Below are positions 35,534 to 48,627 of a stretch of 64,000 nucleotides of DNA, in pieces (position 1 is the first letter of the stretch; every line of letters begins with the position of its first letter). The notes below the pieces were generated by a model, which had not been told where the DNA came from, ran no database searches, and saw only the letters and a program-made list of their open reading frames with translations. Source of the DNA: Vitis vinifera (Eukaryota > Streptophyta > Magnoliopsida > Vitales > Vitaceae); the NCBI RefSeq assembly GCF_030704535.1, contig NC_081821.1, positions 6,959,001-7,023,000 of the forward strand, in the 5' to 3' direction. The position numbers and the translations under genes were made by a program.

Positions 35534-35805
35534 GGTGTTTGTTTTTACTTAATTATAAATAGAACCTTAATGCTTAATAATATTAAATATTAGATTATTT
35601 GTTTTTATAATATTTTATTTTTATTAAGTATTAAAATATAAAAAAAACTAATATATTATTTTTTTTTTATTTAGAAAAAACTGTATATTTTGACTTTTTC
35701 TATTTAATAAAAAATTTATAATAAGTCATGAAAAAATAAAAAAACAAATAACCTAAATTCTAAAACTAAATTACTTCCAATAAAAAAATAAAAAAAACAA
35801 ACACC
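35534..35805 (-). mobile_element. MITE family A, copy 2 (inverted relative to copy 1)
   Basis: Bounded by GGTGTTTGTTTTT and AAAAACAAACACC, 272 bp. Its sequence follows the reverse complement of 5760-6034 closely, including AAATAGAAC, TATTAAGTATTAAAA, TTTTGACTTTTTCTATT and ATTTATAATAAGTCATGAAA. The ends are better preserved than in copy 1. Confidence 0.75.
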
Positions 35806-36726
35806 ACCTATTTAAATGATAATAGAAGATTGATTGGATCCATAAGCGAAACTGATCCCACAAAGCTATCCCCAATCCCTCTACATTTAATAGGATTGTA
35901 CCTTCGCTGGGCTAAGTAGGCCATACCATGCCCAACACAATAACACAATGTATAGGCTTCCAGGGATAAAGTTTGAATGAGTTAAAATCAGGGTTGAATT
36001 AAAAAAATATCAAGCTGAAAATATTGGACTAAAACAGTTGGAAATTTCAATCAAACATTTATTCATTTATAAAAACCTTTAATATTGTCATCATAGCATC
36101 GGACCCGCTAAGAAGTTGTCTCAACCCTCAATGAATCACATAAATCATACACCAAGGATTAGAAAAGGCATTGCTATAGATTTCAGCTACTGCCATCCAC
36201 CAACTTTCCTACCATAAAGGAAAACTGAGTGAAGATATGAATGGATTCACTTGGTCCATTAAAAACATCACACTTAAGAGCAAGACGTGAATCTCTGATC
36301 ATGGCGGAGAAAAACACTTGGGTAAAAAGCAAACATATACTCTGCAGATATACATAGGATGCTCAAACAGATTTACACCCTAGAGTATAATTTTACCCTT
36401 TTCCTTGTTGATGGAGTTCATAACAGATAAAGTTCAAAACAAAGACAATATACCCTCATCATCTACTGACCGTCATATCAAGGGAAGAAAACCCACAAAA
36501 GATAGCCTCATAAAACATAAAAAAATATAGGCCTAACAGAGTTGGAGAACCTCCGCTTGGCCGTGACATTGAAGGTGCCTACAAGATAGAAGAGAGCTAC
36601 CATGATACGATGTTAAAGTAGTCACTGTCCCGTCACCTGGTACATTTGCAACCATTAGAGACTTTACAAAAGCCATTACCAAAGCAGGGAAATCTAAAAG
36701 AAGTGTACTGCCAACATGGAAAGAAT

Positions 36727-39700
36727 TCAGTCGTCCTCATCGCCCTCATCATCATCATCATCCTCATCGTCATCCTCTTGATCATCATCGTCCTCTTCAG
36801 AACCATCACCTCCTTTTCCCTGCCAGAAAGCATGATTCAGAAAATCAGTCATTCAATGGTTCATATATAATCATGTGTAAAAATTCCCTGGGAAGGAACA
36901 GATTCTCACACTTCACATGGCAAGTTAAAACCAACAGGACAACTGAAAACAGAAGTGTATACGCCACACACATAACAGGCTTAAATGTGTCTATTTGGAA
37001 GCTCAGTTGTTATATTTTGAGCTTTAATGGAGTGACAAGATTGGGTTAGATGATCACAGTTGGATAAATGTGTTACTGCTGTCCATTATGCAGCCTCAAT
37101 TTTAAGGAGATAATGTGCAAGTTTATGACACAGCATGATTGACAAACATCATCACTATTGCTACTTTAGGTGATAAAGACAAATGATTTAACACATGAAA
37201 CCTGAACATGTATGTCTAACTTCCCCTCAGATTTACCAGCATCAACTCTTCCTAGAATTTGTTCCCTATAAGTATGGAATTAAACCTGATAAATGTATAA
37301 TGAAATAGCTAGAAGATTGAAAACCGAAGTTGAAAATAGAGAAGGCAACTAAGATAAGGCGATATCGTTGATTAAAGATATGATATACTAGAAACTACAG
37401 TAATACTAATCACTGAGTTGTACTGAAAAATGTACTGGAAAGAAAATGTCTCCAAGGGAATTAAGATAAGGGGATATTCCTGAGACAGAACTGCCAAAAG
37501 AATGTGTCTTTAAGAAAAGCAGGTTTAAATCAAGTAAGCTAATAGAATTCAGAAAATAAAAACTCAACAAATTATTCTTGAAAATTACAAATCAAAATGT
37601 CATCTTTGTTTTTCTTTGACTGTTGATTATAAATACATCAAGTATCAAGATAATTGTTCAAGTTCACAAATCCACAACCATATGAAAGCATATAAAATTG
37701 GTCAGGATAATAGCAGCTTGTATCCTGTAGCATGATAAATGCAGCACCACTATGACTACTGCAATTTGCATTGCATGCCTCAGGCAGTCTCTTACTATGG
37801 ATAAAGGTGGCATTCTTTAGTAGTTCATATCACCTACTATAGTGGGTGCAAGAAATAGCATTGGGCGTGTTACCACCGTGGACACTTAAACATTAAGAGG
37901 GAAGTATACTGCAATGTTCATCTATGGAGCTAAGGAGAATTATAGGTCCAAAAACCTCAATTGTGAAGTGGCTGTGTGCTAGATCTGTTTAAAGGATTTA
38001 ATTAACAGTCATAAGTTATCCATCGAAAAGGACACAGACTATAGAATCATAGTTTGGTGGATGACACAGAATTGAGCAAGACAACATTAAGACCAATGAT
38101 GCAGGGCAATTGGAAGTAAATATGTTGATAATATGAGCCTAGTTGGGGAAAGAATGTGGAGATTAAAAAGTGTCAATATTAGGAAAGAATAAGAATAGAA
38201 CGTATTCATGAGAAACAAGGAATAGAATCAATTGAGGACAAAATGAAAGAGGTTCCTCAGATGATCAGGAATATTCTATGAATACAAATAAAATATGATC
38301 CAATTTAGTTTTAGGGTGTAACTAGAGCACAAAGAAGACCAAAAAGAATGTTACATAAGGCTGAGAAAATAATTTTAGCATCTGACTTAGCATAAGATAT
38401 GGCCCTAAAAAAATAGTGGTGAACTTCCTAAAGCCTGTCAAGCTGCCATATTTCTAATGAGCTGGAACAAGCTTACGTGTGGTTCCAATTTGAGGAGTGT
38501 ATAATATATCTGACCTAACTTGGCTTTTGATATTTTGATGTGGGTCAACCAATAAATATGTATTTCTATAGAAGCCAAATTAACCAATGAAAAAACAACC
38601 TCAACTGACCCAAACCCCAATGCTCTAGAATAATAAGTTGAGAATCCAAATCTCAATCAAAGGGTATTTCATCTCCTTTTCTGTATTTTAACTTGTGATA
38701 TTGTTTTTTCCAAACTCAATTTACGAAACCCTAAAGTTCATCCTTAAACAAATCTCACAGTCCTCATGAGAAGCCCTGAAGCAAGTAACTTCACAGATTA
38801 GAACAGTCCAGAATTCTATCGAGTACAAGACTGTCTTACACGTATAAGCATAATTGTCCGAAACAAAATGATTACAACCTTTTTTTTCTCAAATGGATGT
38901 GACAATTAACAAGAGCTAGGATAACAGAAATAACAATAAGCCTAAGATAAGCCCAAAAGCAACCAATTATTAAACAAAGCCTAACTCATAGGAATCTCCA
39001 CAGGGAAAACAAATAATAGGGAGGAAAAGGAAATCTTCATTTACCTCTTCATCGGCATCTTCGCCATCAAAGTCTTCCTCATCAGCTTCCTGCATCAGAG
39101 AGGTCATCAATAACATTAGAGTAACATAAAGCAAAAGAAATCAGGCCAGAACCAAACCTTTCTTTTATGTCTAGGGGATAATGAAGGAAAAGAATAAGGG
39201 CAAAAAAAAGTTACACTATTGAAATAAGTGAGAGGGTTGGGCCATAAGTCCTCCTTGATTATCTCTGCAATCTGCAATTTTTACATTTTTAAAGTGAAGC
39301 ATTAATAACTTCAATAGAAGAATTTAAATAAATAGATAAAACAAAAAATTTTATCCCTCAATTAACATTGGCATATGTTTTCTGAAATAATCTTCCAAGA
39401 AAAAGGAGAAAACTAAAACATACCTCATCATGAATATCGTCCATGATATCTTTCTGTTGGGTTTCACTGAACCAGCTAAAGAAACTGCATCCATAACAGT
39501 TGAGTATAGAATGAATAACTGAGCCTATGAAAGAATGTGAAATTCTGTATGATATACTACTGTTCTGATAAATACCAAAGAAGAAAACATATCTTAATGA
39601 AATGTTAACTGAGATGGTGCATTCCCAAAAGAATATTCAATATGGAGAATAAAACATGAGAGCTGCTAGCAACAAAATCATTACACCTTAATAAAAATTG

Positions 39701-42438
39701 TAACTAGCATAAATATTAGATTTTGAGGTCACTATTTCAAGCACAAAGTTTGACATACCAGTCATTCTTCAAAAGAAACAAAATACTCAATTTTTCTAGA
39801 GTTCACAGCCTCTTCATCCTTTTTCTTCTGGAACAAGCATTGTCATACATTTGCACAGTATGTGTCACTACGCTACGTTCATTGAAAGCCCTATTCTACT
39901 CACTAATGGAAAATTTTGAAGCCTTACTCTACTCATTGAAAGCTCCACTTTGTTTGCTTTGGTATGTGTAATGTGAAAAAAATAGAAGAATTTTCAATGG
40001 GGAAGAGCTCAACAATCAAAATCTGAAAGAGAACATCCTTATCAGATCTCTTATGGAATGATCTAGAACCCTGTTGGGGAGGGAAAATGTTTCTTTGCAG
40101 AATTTTATTTATAACTTTAACTGTAGATATTGATTTTTTATTGTTCTTATCTTTGGTGTTGCTTCTTTTTCACCTATAAGTGGAATATTTTGTATATCTC
40201 TTGCGTGCATCTCATTTTTCTAACTGGTGCTTCTTTAATATGCCTTTTTGTTTGCCTATCAAATTTTTTTTTGAAACCCTACTCTAATCATGCTCTGCTA
40301 AGAGGAATGAATGTCTAAAGATAAAGGAACCAGGAGCAATAAAGAAGAAATTACAGATTTTTAATTTAATCCACTAATTATATTGCTATTTACCAAAGAA
40401 CAACAAATAGCAGTAGAATTGGCTGGAAAACCAGACTGAGTAAATAAAACTTAGAGTAGATTGTGGAAACCAACCTTGCATCAGCAATGGGCCTTTTGTT
40501 TCCTTTCTTCTCATGATTAACCCCATTGGGAATGCCCTTCACAAGATGAAAAAAAATGCAGAATAAGTATCCTAACAGATCAACACAAGTAAGTTATATA
40601 CACCTAAAGGTACAAGGGTAAAGGAACATTACCATGCCGTCCTTCCACTTGATTGATGTAACAGAAATTTTGGTAATGCCTTCATCAAGGAAGGTAAAAG
40701 TCTTTTTCAGCTTGGTATCTTCAAAAAATGGATTGGGATTGAAGTTCTGAATAGTAAAAGAAAACAAACATTAGTAACCATTTAGTAGAAGTCATTAACA
40801 AACTGAATAATTAGGCTTTCTTCTACTCAAACCTGAATAATTAGAACAAACTGAACTTTCAGTAAATGTTCAATTCTAACTGAGCAGGGGAAAAGAAATG
40901 AACTCACAAATGTAATAGAATAACCCGACTTCACATCTTTGAAGTCCTCCACTTCCAAAGAACTTAGATATTTGAAGATCTACCAAGAAAAAAGACAACA
41001 ACCAACTGAAGTTACCTTACAGATAACATCCAAATATAGTAACAATGAGCCATTTTAGATGACACTTCAACAATATCCTTTCAGCCATGCCTGATTGCTG
41101 AATCAAAGCTCAGACATCTCAAAAATGATATATAGTAAATCAATATACGAAGAGAGGTGATCTTGAACTTGTGAATGAAATAACTGCACAACTCAATCTT
41201 CTAGTTCAAGTAGAGAAATGCTAAACCTTTTGGTCTTCTTCACTCAAAAGGTCACCAAGAGCAGGATGACTCAAAAACTGCAGAAAGCAGGGGCAGGCCC
41301 AATTGACATTAGAAATTATCAACAGAACATTAAAAAAGGAAAAAAAAAAAAAAACCATATCCCGGGATGACAGTTAATTAATATATTCCCTTAATGAAAC
41401 AGCAGATAGAACACTAACAGCAGTTAACCAGAAGTCCGGAATGGATTTGATGATATCATTTCGCTTGTCATAGATGGGCTTCCTTATCTCGTTGTACTTC
41501 TGCTCTACTTCCAAAACTTTATCACTTGCTTCCTCATTGATCTGTAACATTGGAAACCAAAAGACATACAATGAAAAAAGGCAATTCCACTGTATATGTT
41601 TGCATACTCTAAGGCCAAGTCAAATGCAAGCTGTAATAGTGCACTCCTCTAGAAATCTCATATTATTTACATATATTCTTACACATAATTCTATATCAAA
41701 AAAAAAAACAACTTAAGCAGAAGATACAAATTGGGTCTCAATCTGAAGTAAAGATAAATATTCAAGTGAAACAAACCAACGGGTTGCAATAAAGAGTGAG
41801 TAAAATAAACATCAATGAATGATAGAGAATATATAAGAACACTTCTCCGCATTCTTCATATAAGAACAAGAATCCCTAGCATCTCTAGTCACCAATATTC
41901 CATGATTTTCGATTATATCACTAAACCAGGAAAAGAAAAACATGTAAACTTAATACATATGCCAATAAAATCGATTCAACTTGAAGGTGAATCTTTGAAC
42001 GAGTTGAATCAGAAGAAATCTAAAATTAATGCGCGTATTGAAAATTAAAGAATACGGAGTTGAGGAGAGTTACTACAAATTAACCAAATAATTAGATGAA
42101 AAAAAAAAAACAAACACAGAAACCAATCGTTTGGTTCCTACGAAAATGCAAGTGAAAAAAAAAATCAGAATTTTGAACCCAGCATGTTCCAACAAGAAGA
42201 ACCCATAAAAGTAAAACGACGGCAACCATAAAAGCAACAAATCTCCCCTCCCTTTTTTCCCTGGGTTTTCTGGGGGAACCAAACAAAGGAAGAGAGAGAT
42301 TACTTTCTCAAGGTCATCTTGGATCTCCTGCAACTTCTCGATGGAGAGAACGAGGTCCCCATCAATGTGGTCTGAGTTCACTTCTTCTTCTTTCTCCGAC
42401 TGCTTCAATTTCTTGCCTTTGTCTGCCACCATCTTCAC
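36727..42438 (-). CDS. NRP1: NAP1-related (SET/NRP-type) histone chaperone, 10 exons
   Basis: Exons: 42438-42304, 41541-41419, 41277-41227, 40979-40908, 40746-40633, 40536-40475, 39484-39424, 39271-39215, 39089-39045 and 36819-36727. All are GT-AG with phases closing, giving 270 residues from MKMVADKG; the in-frame ATG at 42432 (MVADKGKK) matches the usual family start and would give 268. The N-terminal dimerisation helix contains [15 protein letters not shown] and [20 protein letters not shown]. The NAP/SET earmuff domain follows with [70 protein letters not shown] and [14 protein letters not shown]. The last exons encode a tail of Asp/Glu runs. This is the plant NRP (SET/TAF-I) family rather than canonical NAP1: nuclear H2A-H2B chaperones linked to root growth, heat tolerance and somatic recombination. 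NRP1 and NRP2 cannot be separated here. Confidence 0.93.
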
Positions 42439-42448
42439 TGCTGACGGT

Positions 42449-42560
42449 AAACCCTAGTTGGTTTCTCTAAAACCCTACCTCTCTCGGCTTGGGTGAAATA
42501 ATGAGAGGGGTGGAAAAGGGTTAGGGTTTTGGGGGATTAAGTTGGCTGTGGAGTATATAT
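42449..42560 (-). promoter_or_regulatory. Telo-box-like motifs and TATA of the NRP promoter
   Basis: AAACCCTA at 42449-42456 and 42470-42477 and TTAGGGTTT at 42521-42529 are telo-box-type motifs, common near starts of plant growth and chromatin/translation genes. An ATATATA at about 42553-42560 is a plausible TATA for the minus-strand gene, about 115 bp upstream of its ATG. Function is inferred from motif and position. Confidence 0.55.
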
Positions 42561-44894
42561 GTGGGGTGCATGGAATCCACCAGTAAATATTTGCCACATG
42601 TTTTGCAGTATCATTTGAATATGAGATGATAATTGGGCCAAGCTTTTGGATTATAATTGGACTGGCCCAAAACCATTTGGCATGGGCCTTAATTAGTGTT
42701 TGGGCTAGCCCAAGTGTGGGTTGAGATTAGGTCAGTCATGGACTCATGTGAGCTTGAAGTAGCTTTAAGGCCCATTTTAAACAGCTCTTAACCCATTGCG
42801 TTTGTTACGGTCATCAACGCTTTTATGGAAGAAATTAGTGTTTTAATATAAATAAAAAAAATACTTTTAGTAACACTTTTTATAATGCATTGTATTAAAA
42901 AAAAGTTATTTTTGTAAAAAACATTTAAGCGTGCAACTTGGATGAACGGACCTGACCCAACCTAACCTTGAACCCAATTCGATGTTTTAGTGAGTTTGGA
43001 CAAATATTTTCAATATTTGAATTGTGTTTGGTTTAAACTTTTTAAATTTGAACTCAATTTAGGTTGGAGTAGGATCAAGGTCCAACAACTTGACCTTAAC
43101 CCAAACCCAAACCCAAACCTAATGTAATATTTCTATAATATTTATAATGTTTATTATTAGTAATATTTATTTTTTTTAATTTTAAAAAATATCAAATTAT
43201 AAGTTTATCATATATATAAGTTTATTTTCACATTTTTTTTATAATTATTTTGAACTTTTATTTTATTTACTATTTAAATTTTGGTATAAATACATATAAA
43301 AAAGTTTTTAAAGATTAATATGAATGAATTTTAAATTGTGCAATCCAAGTTTAAATCAATCAACCTGAATTTAATTCAAATTTAGAAAAACAAGATTGAA
43401 TTGGGTTTGGATTGAATACTTTGAATTAAAGATTGATTTAATTCAACTTGAATTGATTGTTTTTTAAATCCAAGTTACTCATCAATTCAATTAATCCACA
43501 CAAGTTACAATCCTTGAACCACTTACCACGTGTTGGTTTAAAAATTGAAGTAATTTTTAAAACGTCACAAAATACCTCATCTTTATAAAGAAATTATTTT
43601 TAAAAATTATTTAAAAACCTTTCAAAATCCCTTCCAAACACACTTTTAGCCAAACCAAAATCATAAATCCAATCACATTTGGAAACCATTTTGATCAAAT
43701 TTAGAAGATACCTCAATTGAATTATTTTCCTATCTAACCCAAATATGAATTTAACTATAAAATTTTGACCAAACCAAATAACATTTTGTCTTATTGAAAT
43801 TGAGGAGGAGGTTTTGTTTTGCATGCATATCTAGAGGCACTAGGCACAAGTTCCATTATTGTGTCAGCATAATCTACAATTGCTTTGTTTTTCTTCTATA
43901 AAATATTTTATTTAGTTGATGTATCCTATTATAAAGGAAAATTCTAGTGTATGATTAAATACTGATACAAATATACAAGATTAATGAAACAATAAGATCA
44001 CATTGTAAGTTGTAATTGATCCTATTTTTCGATAGGTATTAATTTGGTATTACATATGACTTTGTACTCTATACAATTGAAAGATGAGTTACAGTAATTT
44101 TCAAAATTAAATTTTTTAACATCTTTAAGAAAGTTTAACCACCAAATGATTGATTTTAAATTACAAATACTTAAGACTGTTCTATTTATTTTCTTATAAA
44201 TATGACAACAATCATAAATATTTAGATCTTGAGATAACTTTTAAATATCTTCCATTAATAAAATAATAAAACTAAGAATATTATTCTTTTTATTAAAATA
44301 ATTTATAACTATTCTTGAGTCACCTTCAATCTTTAGGTTTAGGAACCCATTATTCTTGACAGCTAATATGCCATCACTTAAAGTTATACATTATGTTATA
44401 ATTATTGAAGTATTGCTTATATACTTGCAATCATTTTTATAGTATTATTAGAGCTTTTAATTACCCATCTTGAAGTATTTTTATTCTTTATCCTTGAATC
44501 ATCAAAATTTAATTTGAATATTTTATTAATTAGAGGAATCCAATGAATCAATTTTTCATCCATTCGAGGGACATTAAATTATTTGGTTTGAAGATACGAG
44601 TCAATAATATAATTTTGAAGATTTTGGAAGTTTAAAATAGTTTTTTCAATGATGAAAAAGGGGTTGGGTTGGATCTTTCTAAAAAATACTTGACTTTATT
44701 GAATTCATATATTTCACAAGATAATGGAAATTCCATAGGATGTTTGTAAATTTGGCAATTAATTTACAATCAAGCCCAAAAATGTCCTTATCAATACTCA
44801 CAATCAAGCCCAAAAATAACTAAAACCAACCAAAACACAACAATTTAACCCATTATATGCAAGCCCATCAAAACCAGCCCAAAATATGTAAGCA
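42561..44894. other. AT-rich intergenic DNA
   Basis: Includes a stretch at about 42930-43520 rich in GACCCAACC / TTGAATTGGGTTTGG words, typical of degenerate plant repeats. No boundaries, gene or RNA could be supported. Confidence 0.4.
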
Positions 44895-44902
44895 TCCAAA
44901 CC

Positions 44903-45381
44903 TAAGGATGACAATGGGGCACGTCTTTTCGGGTACCCGCCCCTAATGGAACGGGGTTTAATTTTAATAAACGGGTTTGGGACGGGTTAGTGATTTTTTT
45001 TAAAAACCCGAGGCGGATTCGGGTATTGCCCCACCCCGCCCCAATTATATATAAAATTTAAATTTAAAATTAATTTAATTTAATTTTTATTTTACTATTT
45101 TTTATATATAGATAATAATAAAATATTTTTAATAAAATAAGTTATAAAAAGTATAATAATTTAATTATTTATAAAAATATATTTATTTTAATATAATTAA
45201 AAAATTTTAAAGTAATTTTTTTTGAAAAAAAATTAAAATTCAAAAAAAAGTTAAATGGGATGGTATGAAATTTATCATACCTGCCCGTCCCATCCCATTT
45301 AATTTTTTAAGTGAGACAGGATGAGAATTGTTTCAAATAAAAGGGACAGGATTGGGATGGGGCGACCTGTTGCCATCCTTA
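44903..45381 (+). mobile_element. hAT-type MITE with 8-bp target duplication
   Basis: 479 bp, with TAAGGATGACAATGGGGC at the left and GGGGCGACCTGTTGCCATCC+TTA at the right forming imperfect terminal inverted repeats. Flanks carry TCCAAACC at 44895-44902 and 45382-45389, an 8-bp target duplication as made by hAT transposases. The ends are GC-rich (GGGTACCCGCCCC, CCCCACCCCGCCCC) and the middle is AT-rich. There is no coding capacity. Confidence 0.82.
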
Positions 45382-45389
45382 TCCAAACC

Positions 45390-47030
45390 CAATCAATGAT
45401 TAATTAATATTAATTTTAAGATAAGCCAATGGCCCGACTCAAATACGATTGAGTGGTTTGCATCAGCAATTTATACAGTTTTTCAAGCTTAAATCCGTGA
45501 AACATACCACACTCTCCTTGATTTAACAGATGCTGCTTTTTCAGGTTCTTCAAGTGGGTCAGTTCTTCTGCTTTGTATAGGCTCAAACCTGTAAGATATT
45601 TTTGTCAAAAATTCTATTGAGAATCTCAGACAGGGTGGTCAGTATTCCATTCGATTTGTTTCAAATCAAGAGTATAATATTAGTGTTTCCTCATTGCCTG
45701 TTGCAGAAGTTAGACCAAGAAAACAATGGTGGGATCTTCCCAAACTTTCCACCTCTTTATTGGATGGATCAGGCTTTTCTTTAACTAGATTCAATTGTTT
45801 AATCACTAAAGCCTTAATGGGTTATGCTACTTTGAAACATCAATGGCCGACTCCTCCAAGTGGTCCATGACAACTGTTAACATCTTATTTTGCAAGGATG
45901 TTGATTTCCAACTCCTATTGGTCCCTGCAAAACATTCTGCTTCTTGACATGTGGCCCGATTTCCCACTCCATCTCTCAGAATTCTCATGCTTTTATGATA
46001 GAATGCCACTATTTTTAATCAAGCCTTCATATTTTAAAGGTGAATGTGATGGATATCTTCCCATCTCATATTCATTACTACCCCATCTGCCTTCTTGAGC
46101 TCATCATCCACATGGAATGCCTACTGTTCCTTTCAAAAGGAAACTCTCTCTATTACAGTTTTCTAAGCAAGATTTCACACCTCCAAGAGCTGTCAAAAGT
46201 GAAAACCCAATACTTTCTGTTTATTTTATAACCTGAAGAGAAAGTCTAATTTTTCCACCAACTGTAGGCTGAGGCTTTGATCTGAAACTTAGAATCAAAG
46301 AATAGTTCTGGCATAACTCTCTTCTGTATCTGGATCAAGTCAAGTCAGCCCTGGATGCTATGTTTCATATTGTATTATTGTCTTTTGGTTGACACGTACA
46401 GGGATTCTACTGTTACAACTCAATAAAAGGCTTTACTTAATGTAATGTAGTGTGTGCAATGTTTGCTAGATTTCCAGCCTAGTCTCTGTGGAATGAAAGG
46501 GAGAGGAGAGAAAATGGGATCCACCTTTAGTTGTGAGATGGTTACAGAATTGAATGTGGCCACCCAACTTGCTCATGCAAATCTATAGCCTTGACAGTCC
46601 TCAGCTGAATGCGTCATTGTAGGTGACATTCCTTAACCATTATTTCATTAAAATGGAGAGGAAGCCTTGAAAATTATCATCATTAAAACAGAATGTGGAC
46701 TGAAAAATCCTCTCCTTCATCAAATCCCATAGAGAGGAAGATATCAAGATTCCCCAACTGTCCAACATGTGGCTCCTTCTCAATATCCAATCCTTGTTCA
46801 GTCACAAGTTGGTTGTCATTTGAAAATAGGGGGTTCATCTTCTGCTGCAATAAATGGCATTAATCAAATGGGAACCCTTTCTCTTACTGTAACATTGGAT
46901 TTTATTTTTCTCTTCATTCCATTATGATATCCTTTGCTATGATGTCCAAAACTGTTTGAAGTTTCTCTAGGAAAGGTCTTATGTTCCCCAGGCGGTTCTC
47001 TGTGAACATAGTCTCATCACTCATGGGGTA
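45390..47030. other. Intergenic; possible relic of an unrecognised coding sequence
   Basis: Around 45560-46230 the plus strand has moderately GC sequence with several overlapping open frames broken by stops (for example PRKQWWDLPKLST near 45710). It looks like former coding DNA, but I cannot name a family. The remainder, to 47030, shows nothing recognisable. Confidence 0.3.
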
Positions 47031-47039
47031 ACAGTCAAG

Positions 47040-47715
47040 GATCCAAGATAAGCTACACTTTCTGAAGCAAGCAGCTTAGTGTGTAGGGCCTTCAGTTTCA
47101 GGTAGAACAAGCTAGAAAGTTACATGCCAGCCCGAAACTCAAGATTTGTAGGCTTATAAGTAAGGCAAAGGTTGGTTGAAAAAGCATCCTTGGTTAAAAA
47201 GCCAAATAGATGCTCCAAAAACGTGAATGAACACTCCCAATCGCAAGCCGTGAATCTAGATAACAAAAATAGAACTCCAACAAATGAAGGAACGAAATGG
47301 GATGGACAAGGGTGGTCAGGTCAGGCAAATGTGGTCTATTAGTACCCTCCATGGGTCCAATTGCATGCCTAGAGAGATCAAGATTCCCTTTAAGTTTTGG
47401 GATTGTTGCCACTTTTGACTGACATAAAAGATGAGAATCTGAAGCTTTGACACATTAGTGAGTGACATTTTTCCCATACTTAGGATGGACGCATATTTAG
47501 TTGTAGAATCATATTAAATGGAGATATTAATCAGCAGTGCCCCAGTGAGGCATGTGCAGTGCGCAAAGCATGTCGTGCCAATGGGAGCCTAGAAATCTTC
47601 ACCATATTCTGGTGTTGCAACTTCCTAGCCTCCATCTTTTGATGCCACAATGCCTCCAAACATGCCATCTCAACAACTCTCACTGCTTTGTTACTCCCAC
47701 AACCTAACAGTAAGA
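47040..47715 (-). pseudogene. Truncated tandem copy of the PKS gene 3' end
   Basis: This segment matches about 48025-48815 (the C-terminal coding end and 3' flank of the PKS gene) in order and orientation, about 1 kb apart. In the coding part the minus strand shows LLLGCGSNKAVRV, against GLLGCRSDKAVRV in the intact gene, followed by a degenerate C-terminus with indels that leave the frame. Downstream non-coding landmarks also repeat: CTTTCTGAAGCA, GGACCTTCAGTTT-like, GTGAATCTAGA.AACAA, and ACTGA..TAAAAGATG. The 5' portion of the gene is absent, so it cannot make a PKS protein. Confidence 0.8.
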
Positions 47716-48627
47716 GTTTTTTCATTACTTGCAGGTTTCTTTTCACTGTTTTTAGTATCAAATGAAACTGCTGAGAGATGCATTGAATTTGTACCCTAAA
47801 ATCGCGCAATGTCATGTAGGTTTACAGCTATGATGGATGATCATATCTATCCGGGATTTCCACTCATTAATCAGATAGAAATCCTTTCTCCTCACATGGT
47901 AAATTTCAATGTGATACTGTAATTTCATCTTGGGCCAAGTGAAAATTTTCCAAAGTTCCTTTATGAAAGTGCCAATCTGCCAGTGGCAGATTGTTGTAGA
48001 CAACACCACTAAGAGGAAAACTTTAGGAATTCAAAATGTGTAACACTTTCTGAAGCATGCATTGCCATTTGTGGGACCTTCAGTTTTAGATGGTCTAGAT
48101 TTTGTAGGCTGGTCTGTAAAGGCAAAAGGGGGCTTGCCAAAAGCAGGCTTGCTTAAAGACTAAATGGATGTCCAAAACATGAGTAACACCTGAGTCGTGA
48201 ATCTAGAGAACAAGAATAGTTTTTGAACTAATGGAGGAAAATGTTTCAGACAAGGGCAGCGGGTCGGATTTTGTGATCCCTTAATACTCTTACCGTGGCC
48301 AATTTCCTAAAGAAATTCAGCTTCTCCCTTTATGTTTTTGTGCTGCTGTGCCTTTGAATGACTGAAAAGATGTGGATGGATATAAGGCTTTATTTGATCC
48401 CTAGATAGAAGTCAGGGGCTCAGATGCCTATTGGGATACATTGCAAGGAGAAATTAGTAAGTGAAACACTCTCATATATAGGATAATTTTACATAATTAA
48501 CTGTAGAACCATATATTAAATGGAGAAATTTCAACCGTGGTACTCTAGAATCTACCTCCTATGCTCATGCCTGGTTGCGTGTACAGGGACAGTGAGGCAT
48601 ATGCAGAGCACAATGAGGAGGTGATCG

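Noticed and set aside
36721..36800. CAT/ATC trinucleotide-like repeat on the plus strand
   Set aside because: It is the coding sequence for the acidic Asp/Glu tail of the NRP chaperone, not an independent microsatellite feature.
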